DNA of 64,000 bases from Shewanella nanhaiensis (GTDB taxonomy: Bacteria > Pseudomonadota > Gammaproteobacteria > Enterobacterales > Shewanellaceae): the NCBI RefSeq assembly GCF_019457885.1, contig NZ_JAHZST010000007.1, positions 124,001 to 188,000 on the forward strand. The letters are read 5' to 3'. Each line of letters opens with the position of its first letter. Positions within the stretch are counted from its first letter, which is position 1. A program made the translations under genes and the position numbers. A model generated the notes under the pieces. It was not told where the DNA came from. It ran no database searches and saw only the letters and a list, made by a program, of their open reading frames with translations. Positions 49,696 to 59,798 of this stretch are shown here, one piece after another.

Positions 49696-50807
49696 TAACT
49701 TCTGTCTCCGCTGTTATTCCCACCTTGATCTGCATCGGCTGTCATATGATTTTTCGGCGCTAACAGCTCATCGACTCTGAGACCATCACGCATATTCACT
49801 AAGCCCTGAACAACTATTTTCTCGCCAACATCGACGCCTTGGGTGATCACCACCTCATCTTTAATTCGTGCGCCTAATGTCACTTGAGTGCGCTTGGCTA
49901 ACTTATCTTCACCTACCACATACACAAAACGTTTCGTACCTGAATACTCGATAGCTTGAACTGGAATGACAGGTTCAGATACCGCGGGAAGGCCAAGATT
50001 GGCAGACATTAACATGCCTGGTTTAAGCTTGTGATTGGCATTATCGAAGCTCACCCTGACCTTTAAACTCAATGTTTCGTAATTAATTCTAGGATCGATA
50101 GCCACAACCTGACCGCTAAACATCTCTGCAGGCCATGCACGATTTGTGGCACTGACCTTCATGCCAACGCTGAGTAAAGAGAGATAATTTTCCGGTACCT
50201 GCAGATCTAACCTCATTGAGGAGAGGTCATCGAGAGAGAGCAGCTCTGTACCCGCTGTCACCATCTTGCCTAGGCTGAAATCGAGCAAACCAGCCGTGCC
50301 TGAAAACGGCGCTTTTATGTAGTGAAAATCAAGCTCTGCAAGTACCGCAGCCAATCGCGCAGCCGCGATATCAACACTGGCTTTTTGAGCATCTATCTCT
50401 GTTTGTGTGATAGCGCTTTTCGCGATCAACTTTTGAAACTCTTTAAGCTTACGTTTCTCATCATTAAGGTAAGCATTCGCTTCGGCAACACTCGCCTGAA
50501 CCCGAGCATCCTCCAGCTGAATTAACACTTGGCCCGCTTGGATATCTTGATTAGCAGCGACGTTAATCTGCTTAATTTTCCCCGCCACCTCAGGGGCGAT
50601 AAATACAGATCTATCCGCCTCTAGCTTACCAATTAAAGAGAGTGATTGAGAGAGCATGTGCTGCTCCACACTTCCTGTCACCACAGGAACAACCCTAGGT
50701 GCGCGAGCAGTTTTATCTGCTGGTTTTTTGGCTTCAGAAAAACCACTAAATGAGGCTATCGCAGCAATCAATAAAACGATGGGAATAAAAATCAGGCTTT
50801 TTTTCAT
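49695..50807 (-). CDS. RND efflux pump periplasmic adaptor (membrane fusion protein)
   Basis: A 370-residue adaptor with an N-terminal signal or anchor segment (SLIFIPIVLLIAAIASF). The lipoyl half-domain follows (VFIAPEVAGKIKQINVAANQDIQAGQVLIQLED near residue 70). A short alpha hairpin comes next, then the second lipoyl half (FHYIKAPFSGTAG) and beta-barrel domains. It pairs with the RND gene that follows. A Ser/Asn/Gly-rich tail ends the protein. No regulator lies beside the operon. Confidence 0.94.
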   Translation of the reverse strand: MKKSLIFIPIVLLIAAIASFSGFSEAKKPADKTARAPRVVPVVTGSVEQHMLSQSLSLIGKLEADRSVFIAPEVAGKIKQINVAANQDIQAGQVLIQLEDARVQASVAEANAYLNDEKRKLKEFQKLIAKSAITQTEIDAQKASVDIAAARLAAVLAELDFHYIKAPFSGTAGLLDFSLGKMVTAGTELLSLDDLSSMRLDLQVPENYLSLLSVGMKVSATNRAWPAEMFSGQVVAIDPRINYETLSLKVRVSFDNANHKLKPGMLMSANLGLPAVSEPVIPVQAIEYSGTKRFVYVVGEDKLAKRTQVTLGARIKDEVVITQGVDVGEKIVVQGLVNMRDGLRVDELLAPKNHMTADADQGGNNSGDRS

Positions 50808-51096
50808 TTATGAATTTCTTTATCAATTCAAGGCTTCAGGGGGTGAAGCTATTTTAAATAAAATTCAGCCTTTGTAGGGTAAAGCAGTGTAAAGCTAAGC
50901 AATTAAGCTGCTCTTTTTAATCCAAAACTTGTAACAAACCATGACCCGAAACCTAAGGGTAACTTTAAAGTAACAAGGATTAAACTAGGCTGTTTTTTTG
51001 GCAACAATAGATACTAGAGAGAGTACAAATAATGCACATGCTAGCGGGGTGTAACTCTGCTAAAATCCCTCCATCAACAGATTAACGAGAAACACT

Positions 51097-51546
51097 TTGC
51101 ACCTTAACTGGCTTTCCCTTGATAACCGTTCCCAAGTTTATCCTTTTTATAAGCAGTTTATGCCCTATGCGCGACTCACTAAAAAAGAGCGAATAGCTGT
51201 TTTCATCGCCGAGCAAAATACCGCTGAAGTTACAGTAAAAAGTGAGGTTATTGCCGCAGTCAGACTAAGACCCACAGGTCTCTATACCTTAGTAACAGGT
51301 ATGCTTATCCATCCAGCTCATCGTGGCAAAGGTTTAGGTCATGCTTTGATGCGCGAAATAAGCCATGAGATGATAGATAAACGTACATTTATCTTCTCAC
51401 TCCCCCACCTAGTCAATTTCTATCGACAGCATGGGTTCGAAAGGTGTCAAACGCCACCTAATGATATTGGCCAGCTATTTAACAGATACCACAGTGAAGA
51501 GAAGCCATTATCTTTATTGATTTTCAAGCGTAACATGGCGGAGTAG
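51097..51546 (+). CDS. GNAT-family N-acetyltransferase
   Basis: A 149-residue acetyl-CoA-dependent acyltransferase. The start appears to be TTG (encoding MHLNWLSLDN), with a weak ACGAG ribosome binding site. The acetyl-CoA-binding motif A is GMLIHPAHRGKGLGHALMREI near residue 69, and FYRQHGFERC near 108 is the typical C-terminal motif B. The acceptor substrate is unknown. It is a single-gene unit divergent from the RND adaptor gene. Confidence 0.88.
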   Translation: MHLNWLSLDNRSQVYPFYKQFMPYARLTKKERIAVFIAEQNTAEVTVKSEVIAAVRLRPTGLYTLVTGMLIHPAHRGKGLGHALMREISHEMIDKRTFIFSLPHLVNFYRQHGFERCQTPPNDIGQLFNRYHSEEKPLSLLIFKRNMAE

Positions 51547-51943
51547 AGGTAAGGATAAGAGATCAATGGCTCAAAAAAAGATAGATTAAAGTCAGACTAC
51601 GCACAAAGAACTCCTCTATGGGCTCAAATGCCACAACTAATAGAGCAGATACACTGACCATAGCAGTATGCACAGTCGTTGATGCGCCTGCCACAGACCG
51701 CTTTACTGCAGTTATCAGTGATGATATCGAAGACATTCTACTTACCTTTTAGTGTGTTACTTTTCATTATTCTCAGAATATATCTAGATAATGGGGTAAT
51801 AAACTAACTAGATACCAGACAGCATACCGAATTGGCAAAGCATGAACAATGCACAAGGCTTAATTTACTAACAGGTTTGTATGCTTCACTACTGTCACTT
51901 GCTGCTGTATGGTTTGGTGATGCAAATCATCTAGGATTGTAAC
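51547..51943. other. Intergenic region with possible gene debris
   Basis: A gap of about 400 bases. A 45-codon frame from an ATG near 51619 ends at about 51753 without a recognisable product. Just before the NYN gene another frame, open from about 51810 to 51941, encodes a peptide ending LNLLTGLYASLLSLAAVWFG and seven more residues, which looks like the end of a small membrane protein but has no proper start. Either could be a gene remnant; I cannot name a parent family. Confidence 0.35.
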
Positions 51944-52417
51944 TTGAAAAAAATTGCCCTTTTTGTCGACGTTCAAAACATCTACTACACCTGCCGTCAA
52001 GCCTATGGACGTCAGTTTAACTACCGGAAACTTTGGCAACATATCAGCTATGAAGGTGAGATCGTCTCTGCAACCGCTTATGCCATCCATAAGGGCGATG
52101 ATGGCCAACTCAAATTTCAAGATGCACTCAAACATATAGGATTTGATGTCAAACTTAAGCCCTTTATTCAGCGAGCCGATGGCAGTGCTAAAGGGGATTG
52201 GGACGTGGGGATAACTATCGATATCATGGAAGCGGCCAGCGAGGTCGATAGCATTATCTTACTTTCTGGTGATGGCGACTTTGATCTATTAATGCTCAAA
52301 ATTTACCAAAAATATGGAATTGAAACTCAGGTTTATGGTGTACCAAGCCTTACAGCAAAGTCTCTTATAGATTCAGCAGCTCATTACCATGAAATCGATG
52401 ATGCACTACTGCTTTGA
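51944..52417 (+). CDS. NYN-domain (PIN-like, LabA/DUF88 family) protein
   Basis: A 157-residue predicted RNase of the NYN/PIN-like fold. The TTG start (MKKIALFVDVQNIYYTCRQ) is needed to include the first strand with its catalytic aspartate; AGGATTG upstream gives a ribosome binding site. Acidic residues forming the metal site are in FVDVQNI (Asp9), KGDWDVGITIDI near 85 and LLSGDGDFDLLML near 107. Related bacterial proteins are thought to act on RNA, but the target is unknown. Neighbours give no clue. Confidence 0.88.
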   Translation: MKKIALFVDVQNIYYTCRQAYGRQFNYRKLWQHISYEGEIVSATAYAIHKGDDGQLKFQDALKHIGFDVKLKPFIQRADGSAKGDWDVGITIDIMEAASEVDSIILLSGDGDFDLLMLKIYQKYGIETQVYGVPSLTAKSLIDSAAHYHEIDDALLL

Positions 52418-52514
52418 TTTTTAAACTCAAGCAGTCATTTAATCCAGTTTCAAGGAGGAATTAAGACAAAACGACTATAATTGGTAGGTCATACTGTCTT
52501 TATGAGGTTAAATC

Positions 52515-52994
52515 ATGACTATCTCTGTACGTTTAAATGAGTACTTAAATCAAAATGAGGTGAGCTACGATCTCATCTCCCACCCCCACAGCTTTAGCTC
52601 TATGAGCTCAGCAGTTGCCGCCAATATCCCGCCAGCACAAATAGCCAAAGCGGTGATCTTAGAAGATCACGAAGGCCGAAAGATGATGGCAGTGTTATTA
52701 GCTGATCATAAGATAAGCTTAGGTTCACTAGGAGAGAAGCTAAATCGAGACCTACACCTTATCGATGAGAGATCTGTCTATAAGATGTTTGAAGATTGCG
52801 AGAAAGGCGCTATTCCCCCCTTCGGAAATGCCTATAATATGGAAGCGGTTTATGATGACCTCTTGGTCCAATCTAAAGAGCTCTATCTTGAAGCGGGCGA
52901 TCATAATAGTTTACTTCGTGTCAGCAGAGAGGACTTTGTCCGCCTGATTAAAGACTCTAAACATATGAGATTCAGCCATCAAACTGTCCACTAA
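52515..52994 (+). CDS. YbaK/ProX-like aminoacyl-tRNA deacylase domain protein
   Basis: A 159-residue stand-alone editing domain of the YbaK superfamily, expected to hydrolyse mischarged tRNA. Features are SHPHSFSSMSSAVAANIPPAQIAKAVIL near residue 22, with the conserved lysine of the substrate pocket, and GAIPPFGNAYNMEAVYDD near 97, the conserved GxxPPFG loop. Length fits. The specific tRNA is not predictable. Single gene with an ATGAGGTTAAATC leader. Confidence 0.9.
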   Translation: MTISVRLNEYLNQNEVSYDLISHPHSFSSMSSAVAANIPPAQIAKAVILEDHEGRKMMAVLLADHKISLGSLGEKLNRDLHLIDERSVYKMFEDCEKGAIPPFGNAYNMEAVYDDLLVQSKELYLEAGDHNSLLRVSREDFVRLIKDSKHMRFSHQTVH

Positions 52995-53080
52995 ATCTGA
53001 TTTATATACGTCTAGTCAAACATGGAGTTTGACTAGACACTCCAGCATTAAATTGCAATTTTTCACAAAAATAGTTTAAG

Positions 53081-54232
53081 TTAAAAACGCCACTCTTTAG
53101 AAAAATCATACCTAAATCCTACAGTCCAAGAGTCAAAGTCATTTAAGTAGTCATAATCTTTAGTTAGGTACTCTAGATGAAACCTTAAGTTGTCATCGGG
53201 AAGCCACTCTAAAGTCGTGTTAAAACCATGATATTTTTGGCTCAAAAACGCCTCCCTACCATCATCAAAATCAAAATAGCCTAACTTTACTCTAAACTGC
53301 TGGCTCAGCCGATAAGCGGAAGAGATATCTAAGGTGTGACCCTCTCTATCCTGAGACATCACATCTCGTTGGTAGTTTCTATCTTGATAAGCTCCCGCTA
53401 AATAGAAGCCATTACTGAACTCCTTAGCTAAAGATACAGCCCAAACTTCATCTTCACCTGTTGTTAAGTTTCCATCAATACTACTCTGCTCTAAGTAAGC
53501 CACCGCGCCATGAAAACCATCATTATCGTAACTCAAGCCTAGGTTAATCAGATCGGCACTGTTACTGCCACTATCACCATCAAATTGCGCGGCGGCTAAC
53601 CAGCTAAAATTCTCAACATTCAATCGATAAGTCAGCATATTATTAACGAAAAAAACACTCTCAGGATCATAGGCAAAGGGGCTGTTTGCATGATTAAAGA
53701 TATCAACATATTCAGCTATCAATAGATATTGTGGTGGCCTTTGCTTACCGATACCGATACGGCCATAGGGACCACCTAAGGCGACATAGGCACGCCTAGC
53801 TTTACCAAAATCACCATTATTGGAGAGATCAACGCCCCACTCACCATGAAGTTCAGCTCTCCAACCCGGCATAAATTCATTAGTCGCCTTAAGGCCGATA
53901 TGAGATAACGCATCTCTCACATCGTAGAAAGTTTCCCCCCCCTCATCGAAGTAGCCGTATGTCGGCCTCATCGTGGCATAGACCTTAAGCGCATTATTGC
54001 CGCTTTCAGACTTAGGCTGGACTTGTTCTGGGCTCTTGTTAGCTTGAGAGATCGTTTTCTCTCGTTTTTGTGCCTCTTGCTTTTGAGCCTGCTCCAGCAG
54101 CATAACCTGCTTTTGTAGCGCCTCGATTTGTAACTTTAATGACGCCAATGTCACTTCTTGCTCTGCAGCAAGATCGAAACTGGCAGCCAATAATGTGAAG
54201 GTAACAAACTGAGCTATGGGAGAGATTTGCAT
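53081..54232 (-). CDS. Outer-membrane porin with N-terminal coiled coil
   Basis: A 383-residue beta-barrel porin. A signal peptide ending near FDLAAEQ is followed by a coiled-coil segment (LKLQIEALQKQVMLLEQAQKQEAQKRE, about 30-60) typical of trimeric Shewanella porins. The rest alternates short beta strands and ends in VGFRYDFSKEWRF, with the terminal phenylalanine needed for outer-membrane assembly. MRPTYGYFDEGG and GPYGRIGIGKQRP are typical porin segments. Substrate preference unknown. Single gene. Confidence 0.9.
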   Translation of the reverse strand: MQISPIAQFVTFTLLAASFDLAAEQEVTLASLKLQIEALQKQVMLLEQAQKQEAQKREKTISQANKSPEQVQPKSESGNNALKVYATMRPTYGYFDEGGETFYDVRDALSHIGLKATNEFMPGWRAELHGEWGVDLSNNGDFGKARRAYVALGGPYGRIGIGKQRPPQYLLIAEYVDIFNHANSPFAYDPESVFFVNNMLTYRLNVENFSWLAAAQFDGDSGSNSADLINLGLSYDNDGFHGAVAYLEQSSIDGNLTTGEDEVWAVSLAKEFSNGFYLAGAYQDRNYQRDVMSQDREGHTLDISSAYRLSQQFRVKLGYFDFDDGREAFLSQKYHGFNTTLEWLPDDNLRFHLEYLTKDYDYLNDFDSWTVGFRYDFSKEWRF

Positions 54233-54608
54233 TCTATCTTATCCAGAAGGCTGGTAAGAAAAAGTATAGACCAAAGTTTCTATCGCAAAAGGAAACTATT
54301 GGATGCTAAACACCTGCTCAAGCCCTCCTATTCAAGTTAGTTCAGTTGATTAAACTTTAAAAGCAAGTGTTTGCAAGAGGAATGCCCAACTTAGAAACAC
54401 AGAAGTAAGGTTAGAATAAAAAGGGGTTAAATTTCATTACCTCTGTCATATTTATACCAATTTAGTAGTACGCGTCTGATTTTGTGATAATCACTGAACT
54501 ATTCCCATGACTTTTTAGATACCGATCACACCTTTGCCGAATCAAGATTGGTACTTTAGTTACCAGAAATGATAATAACTTTAAATATTTAAGCATAAAG
54601 GTGAATTT
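54233..54608. promoter_or_regulatory. Divergent promoter region of porin and alcohol dehydrogenase
   Basis: A 376-base AT-rich gap between outward-reading genes. It has ATACCAATTTAG near 54459 and AAGATTGGTAC near 54545, an inverted pair about 75 bases apart that resembles the short dispersed motif seen elsewhere in the window. An AAAGGTGAATTT ribosome binding site precedes the dehydrogenase. No ORF is seen. Confidence 0.45.
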
Positions 54609-55757
54609 ATGGCTGCTAAATTTTTTATCCCATCTGTTAATGTTTTAGGACAAAATGCCGTCGATGAAGCTATCGGTGATATTAAAACTCTGGGCTTTAA
54701 ACATGCATTAATCGTAACCGATAAGCCTTTAGTTGAGATAGGACTAGTTGGCCAAGTTGCAGAGAAATTAGGAGTAGCAGGGATACTCTCCACAGTCTTT
54801 GACGGCGTTCAACCTAACCCTACTGTAGGCAACGTTGAAGCTGGATTGGCTCTGCTCAATGCCAACGAATGTGACTTTGTGGTATCACTGGGAGGCGGCT
54901 CTCCCCATGACTGTGCTAAAGGTATCGCACTAGTGGCAACCAATGGTGGCAGCATCAAAGACTATGAGGGCTTAGATGTCTCTGCCAAGCCTCAGCTTCC
55001 CCTTGTTGCAATCAACACCACAGCTGGAACGGCAAGTGAAATGACACGTTTCTGCATCATCACAGATGAAGCTAGGCATATTAAAATGGCCATCGTCGAT
55101 AAACACACCACTCCTATTCTATCCGTTAATGACCCAGAGCTAATGCTAGCCAAGCCAGCAGGCCTCACCGCAGCAACGGGAATGGATGCTTTGACTCACG
55201 CAGTCGAAGCCTATGTCTCTATCGCTGCAAACCCAATCACAGATGCCTGTGCAATTAAAGCCATTGAGCTTATTAAAGGTAATTTGGTCGATGCGGTCGA
55301 TAACGGACAAAATATCGATGCCCGCGATCAGATGGCTTACGCTCAGTTCCTCGCTGGAATGGCATTTAATAATGCAAGCCTAGGGTATGTGCACGCAATG
55401 GCCCATCAGCTTGGTGGCTTCTATGATCTACCACATGGGGTATGTAACGCCCTGTTACTGCCACATGTTCAAGAGTATAACGCTCAAGTCAGCTCGGCTC
55501 GTTTAAAAGATGTGGCTAAAGCGATGGGCGTTGATGTCGCAAGCATGAGTGATGAGCAGGGTGCAGCCGCTGCCATAGAAGCAATAAAATCACTCTCAGC
55601 TGCAGTTAAGATCCCAGAAAATCTCACTAAGTTAGGGGTTAAGGCGGAAGATATCCCAACCCTTGCAGAAAATGCCCTTAAGGATGCTTGTGGCTTAACC
55701 AACCCTAAACAGGCAAGCCATGAGGAGATCTGTCAGATCTTCACTAACGCACTCTAG
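54609..55757 (+). CDS. Iron-containing alcohol dehydrogenase
   Basis: A 382-residue group III (Fe/Zn-dependent) alcohol dehydrogenase, close to YiaY/AdhB/FucO. The NAD-binding [13 protein letters not shown] lies near residue 96. The metal site is formed by Asp in [15 protein letters not shown] near 194 and by histidines in [28 protein letters not shown] near 257, which is the family signature. Length and motifs are complete. It probably interconverts short-chain alcohols and aldehydes with NAD. A terminator lies about 200 bases downstream. Confidence 0.95.
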   Translation: MAAKFFIPSVNVLGQNAVDEAIGDIKTLGFKHALIVTDKPLVEIGLVGQVAEKLGVAGILSTVFDGVQPNPTVGNVEAGLALLNANECDFVVSLGGGSPHDCAKGIALVATNGGSIKDYEGLDVSAKPQLPLVAINTTAGTASEMTRFCIITDEARHIKMAIVDKHTTPILSVNDPELMLAKPAGLTAATGMDALTHAVEAYVSIAANPITDACAIKAIELIKGNLVDAVDNGQNIDARDQMAYAQFLAGMAFNNASLGYVHAMAHQLGGFYDLPHGVCNALLLPHVQEYNAQVSSARLKDVAKAMGVDVASMSDEQGAAAAIEAIKSLSAAVKIPENLTKLGVKAEDIPTLAENALKDACGLTNPKQASHEEICQIFTNAL

Positions 55758-55950
55758 TTGAGTAAAGCTAAATCTGTCTTACTTATTGGCAGGAGCTAAT
55801 TTAGCAGTGACTTATACCTGTTTTTACAACAATTGTAAAAATAGGTACTAAAAAATAGGTAAAGAACAGATAAATCACTAGCACAAAATGATACATCTGT
55901 TGTAAGCTGGTTTAGTTCGCTTTTTCCCTGCAAAGAATTAGCACACTAAA

Positions 55951-55988
55951 AAGCCCAAGATTATTTGATAATCTTGGGCTTTTTTTTA
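55951..55988 (+). terminator. Strong intrinsic terminator
   Basis: AAGCCCAAGATTAT and ATAATCTTGGGCTT form a 14-base stem with a minimal loop, followed by eight T residues. It can end transcripts from the alcohol dehydrogenase gene. Confidence 0.9.
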
Positions 55989-56007
55989 TGCTCAAAAACT
56001 CCAGACA

Positions 56008-56034
56008 CAAAAAAGGCCGCCCGTGGGCAGCCTT
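56008..56034 (-). terminator. Intrinsic terminator after the cold-shock gene
   Basis: On the minus strand AGGCTGCCC and GGGCGGCCT pair with one mismatch over a two- to four-base loop and run into TTTTTTG, about 25 bases after the stop codon. Confidence 0.8.
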
Positions 56035-56060
56035 AATTTTATATTCTAGAAAAATCTAGA

Positions 56061-56273
56061 TTAAGCAGGAACTACGTTAGCTGCTTGTAGGCCTTTTTGA
56101 CCTTGTTCAACTTCAAAAGTTACCTTCTGACCTTCTGCAAGAGTCTTGAAACCATCAGAAGCGATAGCACGGAAGTGAACGAATACGTCAGCGCCGCCAT
56201 TCTCTTGAGAGATAAAGCCGAAACCTTTCTCTTCGTTAAACCATTTTACAGTACCAGTAGTTGAATTAGACAT
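56061..56273 (-). CDS. Cold-shock protein, CspA family
   Basis: A 70-residue OB-fold RNA chaperone. I start it at [17 protein letters not shown] because AAGGGACAC is a good ribosome binding site and the start matches the family; an ATG 24 bases upstream would add eight unrelated residues. RNP1 (KGFGFI) and RNP2 (VFVHF) are intact. A leader of over 100 bases without another gene is consistent with a long cold-shock 5' UTR, but I cannot say whether it is cold-induced. Confidence 0.95.
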   Translation of the reverse strand: MSNSTTGTVKWFNEEKGFGFISQENGGADVFVHFRAIASDGFKTLAEGQKVTFEVEQGQKGLQAANVVPA

Positions 56274-56589
56274 TTTGTGTCCCTTATATAAATTCATTAA
56301 AAAGTATCGCGAAAGTGCGATGTGCTAAGAAGCTGAATTATTAAGTATTACGATGAAGCTAAGGGAAACACACTACCGAGACAAACTTGCGAAGATCTAA
56401 CTGAGGGTTCTACTTTTACTTAATTCTTATCTTTAATAACTCTTCCAACAGAGCGGTGGTGATAATATCATGAATTTAGAATTTGTAAACACTAATACCA
56501 ATCAGTATAAGAAGTTGATCTACTCAGAGTGTCTTTTAGCAAACTAATTCAAGAGAATGGATGACTAAACGGTTATTCCCTTATGAGTG
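56274..56589. other. Leader of the cold-shock gene and flanking region with a dispersed motif
   Basis: Contains the promoter and leader of the cold-shock gene in its left part. The right part holds ATACCAATCAGTAT at about 56495, the same 14 bases found near 22696, followed by GTTGATCTACTCAGAGTG. No ORF is visible. Confidence 0.45.
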
Positions 56590-56622
56590 CAAAAAGAAAG
56601 GCTCATCATCTGATGAGCCTTT
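56590..56622 (-). terminator. Intrinsic terminator after the second RND pump operon
   Basis: AAAGGCTCATCA and TGATGAGCCTTT form a 12-base stem, followed on the minus strand by CTTTTTG, about 30 bases past the RND stop. Confidence 0.9.
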
Positions 56623-56652
56623 AGGTTTAAGTAGAACAGCTGCTAAAGCTAA

Positions 56653-59600
56653 TTACTCAACTTTGGCTTTACCTTTAAACTTCTCTCTCATTGTCTGCAT
56701 CATCACGTAGAATACAGGCACTAGAAGCGTACCGACTATGGTTGCAGCCAACATACCGCCAAACACGGAATAACCCAGTGCACGACGGCTTCCTGCGCCA
56801 GCACCTGTGGCGATAACCAAAGGCAACACACCAAGCAGGAAGGAGAATGCTGTCATCAATACTGCACGAAAACGTAGTCTTGCCGCAGTTTCCCCCGCAT
56901 CGAGAATACTCTTACCCTCCTCTCTTAATTGCTTAGCAAACTCCACAATCAAGATAGCGTTCTTACAGGCAAGTCCTATCAGCAACACTAAACCAATCTG
57001 AGCATAAAGGTTCAGATCTGAGCCCACCAACAAGATATTCAAGAAAGCGCCGAGCACCGCAATGGGCACGGCCAGAATTACCGCGAACGGAATTGTCCAA
57101 CTCTCATATTGCGCCACCAAAAATAGGTAGGTGAATAGGAGTGCTAAACCGAAGATTAACGGAGCTAAGTTACCCGCCTTGATCTCCTGATAGGTTTGTC
57201 CCGTCCACTCAAATGTATACCCTGTAGGCAGGGTCTCATTCGCTGCCCGCTCCATCGCAGTGATGGCATCACCTGAACTGAATCCAGGAGCAGGGAAACC
57301 ATTAATCGTCGTGGAGTTGAACATATTGTAGGAGTTCATCACATCCGGTCCTAGGATAGGCGTGACTTTAACTAAGGTGCTCAGGGGTACCATCTCACCC
57401 GTATTGGAGCGAACATAAAAGCGAGAGATATCCTGATCTGAATTACGAAACTCCCCTTCCGCCTGCAAAATCACCCTAAACACTTTACCGAAACGGTTGA
57501 AGTCATTCACATACATAGAGCCCAACATGGTCTGCATGGTTGTGAAGATCTCATTAAGCGATATGCCAAGCGCCTTAGCCTTATCCCTGTCGACATCCAC
57601 ATACATCTGTGGGACATCGGCGCGGAAATTACTGAACGCCATGGCGATTTCAGGTTGACTATTAGCCTTCATTATCAAGGCGCGCATCACAGATGCCAGC
57701 TCTTGTGGTGTCCGCCCTTGAGTGTCTTGCAGTACAAACTCAAAACCACCAACGCTTCCCACTCCAGGAATGGGTGGTAGCGAGAATGCCATAGCCTTCA
57801 CAGATGGGTTAGCTGCGTATTTAGCCTGCAACTTAGCCACAATGGCTGACTCCACCATATCTGGGGTATCGCGCTCATCCCAAGTGGAAAGGGAAACGAT
57901 CATCAAGCCGCCATTTGAAGCAACTGAGCCAGTCAAAATACTAAAGCCACTTGCATGGATCACATTCTCAACACCAGGCTCTGCTAACGTCAGCTCCACC
58001 AGTTCCTTCATCACCTCTTCGGTTCGGTTCAATGAAGCGCCGTCAGGTAGTTGGATATCCACCATAAAGGCTTTCTTATCCTCCATTGGCACAAAGCCAG
58101 ATGGTAATATCTTCGCCACGCCTCCTGTCACCGCAATCAAACAGACATACACGACTAAAACCAAAGAGAGCTTACGGGTGAGTGATGAAACCAGTCCCAT
58201 ATACTTACCGGTCACACGTTCAAAGTACTTATTAAATGTGGCGTGGAAGCCTTTAGTATGTTGCTTAGGTGGTCGTAGTAGCGATGCACAAAGCGCTGGG
58301 CTCAATGTCAATGCGTTGATAGACGAGATCAGTACAGAGATACAGATAGTCACAGAGAACTGTGCATACATCTGACCTGTGATCCCAGGCATAACCGCTG
58401 TAGGAGCAAACACCGCCAGTAGCACTAAGGTGGTCGCAATAACGGGACCTGTCACCTCCTTCATCGCTTTAGAGGTCGCTTCTTTTGGTGACAAGCCCTC
58501 ATCTTGCATTAGGCGTGTTACGTTCTCCACCACCACAATCGCATCATCGACCACAATACCGATAGCTAAGATCAGTGCGAACAGTGAAACCGTATTGATA
58601 CTCATCCCAAAGGCCAACAAGAAGGCAAACGTACCAATCAGAGAGACAGGAATTGCAATTGCAGGAATCAAGGTAGAGCGGACATCCTGCAGGAAGATAA
58701 ACACCACAAAAACCACGAGTGCTATCGAGATAAATAGAGTTTGCACCACCTCATTAATCGAAGTTTCAACAAACTCTGTGGTGTCATATAGCACCTCATA
58801 GTCGAGATCATTCGGAAAACGCTCAGACAGTTTCGCCATCTCAGCTTTAACCGCTTTACCCACATCCAATGCATTGGCATCTGGAGATTGATAAATAGCG
58901 ATAATCGCCGACGGTTTATTATTTAGCTTACCCTGAGCATCATAAGTTTGTGAGCCCAGCTCTACGCGCGCAACATCTCCAACGATCACCTTAGAGCCAT
59001 CATTATTAGCGCGGATCATCACATTTCTGAACTCTTTAGGGTCTTTCAAGCGCCCTTTCGTCTGCAACGTGTATTGAAACTGCTGATCAGGATCCACAGG
59101 TGCCGCGCCAATACGTCCAGCAGCAACCTGAATGTTCTGCTCTTGCAGAGCGCCAATCACATCTTTCGCCGTCACCCCAAGACTTGCCATCTTATTCGGG
59201 TCTAGCCAGATCCGAATCGCATAGTCGAGGGCACCAATCACCTGCACCTTCGACACACCATTTTGACGCGCTAAGGCATCGGTGACATTCAAACCCGCAT
59301 AGTTGGTAATAAACAGAGAATCGAAGGTCTCCTTTGGTGAAACCAAGTTCACCACCATCAAGATATTCGCGCTCTGTTTCTCTACGTTAACCCCTTGACG
59401 TTTGACCTCTTCAGGCAGCCTTGGCATCGCCTGCTGAACTCGGTTTTGTACTTTTACCTGAGCCATATCAGGATCAGTGCCCACCTCAAAGGTGACACTC
59501 AAAGAGTAGCTGCCATCATTGGCACTCTTTGACTGCATGTAGAGCATGCCTTCAACACCATTCACCTCAGCTTCAATAGGCTGAGCTATGGTGTCTTTCA

Positions 59601-59772
59601 CTATGTTAGCACTGGCGCCAGAATAGCTAGTAGAGACATTAATCTGCGGCGGTGCGATCTCTGGAAACTCCGCTACCGACAAAATAGGGATAGAGATTAA
59701 GCCGACAATGGTCAGCACCGTTGAGATCACAAAGGCAAATTTAGGCCTATTAATAAAAAAATCACTAATCAT
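56653..59772 (-). CDS. RND multidrug efflux transporter (AcrB/MexB-like)
   Basis: A 1039-residue HAE1-family RND permease, full length with two sets of six membrane helices. It begins [24 protein letters not shown] and has the AcrB-like [19 protein letters not shown]. The proton-relay Asp pair is in [16 protein letters not shown] near 406, and the C-terminal half has the family segment [23 protein letters not shown]. It follows the adaptor gene by 26 bases. No TolC-like gene or TetR repressor lies beside the pair in this window. Closely resembles pumps exporting drugs, detergents or bile-like compounds, but its substrates are unknown. Confidence 0.95.
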   Translation of the reverse strand: MISDFFINRPKFAFVISTVLTIVGLISIPILSVAEFPEIAPPQINVSTSYSGASANIVKDTIAQPIEAEVNGVEGMLYMQSKSANDGSYSLSVTFEVGTDPDMAQVKVQNRVQQAMPRLPEEVKRQGVNVEKQSANILMVVNLVSPKETFDSLFITNYAGLNVTDALARQNGVSKVQVIGALDYAIRIWLDPNKMASLGVTAKDVIGALQEQNIQVAAGRIGAAPVDPDQQFQYTLQTKGRLKDPKEFRNVMIRANNDGSKVIVGDVARVELGSQTYDAQGKLNNKPSAIIAIYQSPDANALDVGKAVKAEMAKLSERFPNDLDYEVLYDTTEFVETSINEVVQTLFISIALVVFVVFIFLQDVRSTLIPAIAIPVSLIGTFAFLLAFGMSINTVSLFALILAIGIVVDDAIVVVENVTRLMQDEGLSPKEATSKAMKEVTGPVIATTLVLLAVFAPTAVMPGITGQMYAQFSVTICISVLISSINALTLSPALCASLLRPPKQHTKGFHATFNKYFERVTGKYMGLVSSLTRKLSLVLVVYVCLIAVTGGVAKILPSGFVPMEDKKAFMVDIQLPDGASLNRTEEVMKELVELTLAEPGVENVIHASGFSILTGSVASNGGLMIVSLSTWDERDTPDMVESAIVAKLQAKYAANPSVKAMAFSLPPIPGVGSVGGFEFVLQDTQGRTPQELASVMRALIMKANSQPEIAMAFSNFRADVPQMYVDVDRDKAKALGISLNEIFTTMQTMLGSMYVNDFNRFGKVFRVILQAEGEFRNSDQDISRFYVRSNTGEMVPLSTLVKVTPILGPDVMNSYNMFNSTTINGFPAPGFSSGDAITAMERAANETLPTGYTFEWTGQTYQEIKAGNLAPLIFGLALLFTYLFLVAQYESWTIPFAVILAVPIAVLGAFLNILLVGSDLNLYAQIGLVLLIGLACKNAILIVEFAKQLREEGKSILDAGETAARLRFRAVLMTAFSFLLGVLPLVIATGAGAGSRRALGYSVFGGMLAATIVGTLLVPVFYVMMQTMREKFKGKAKVE

Positions 59773-59798
59773 GATTTAACCCTTTCCTTGAGATATAA

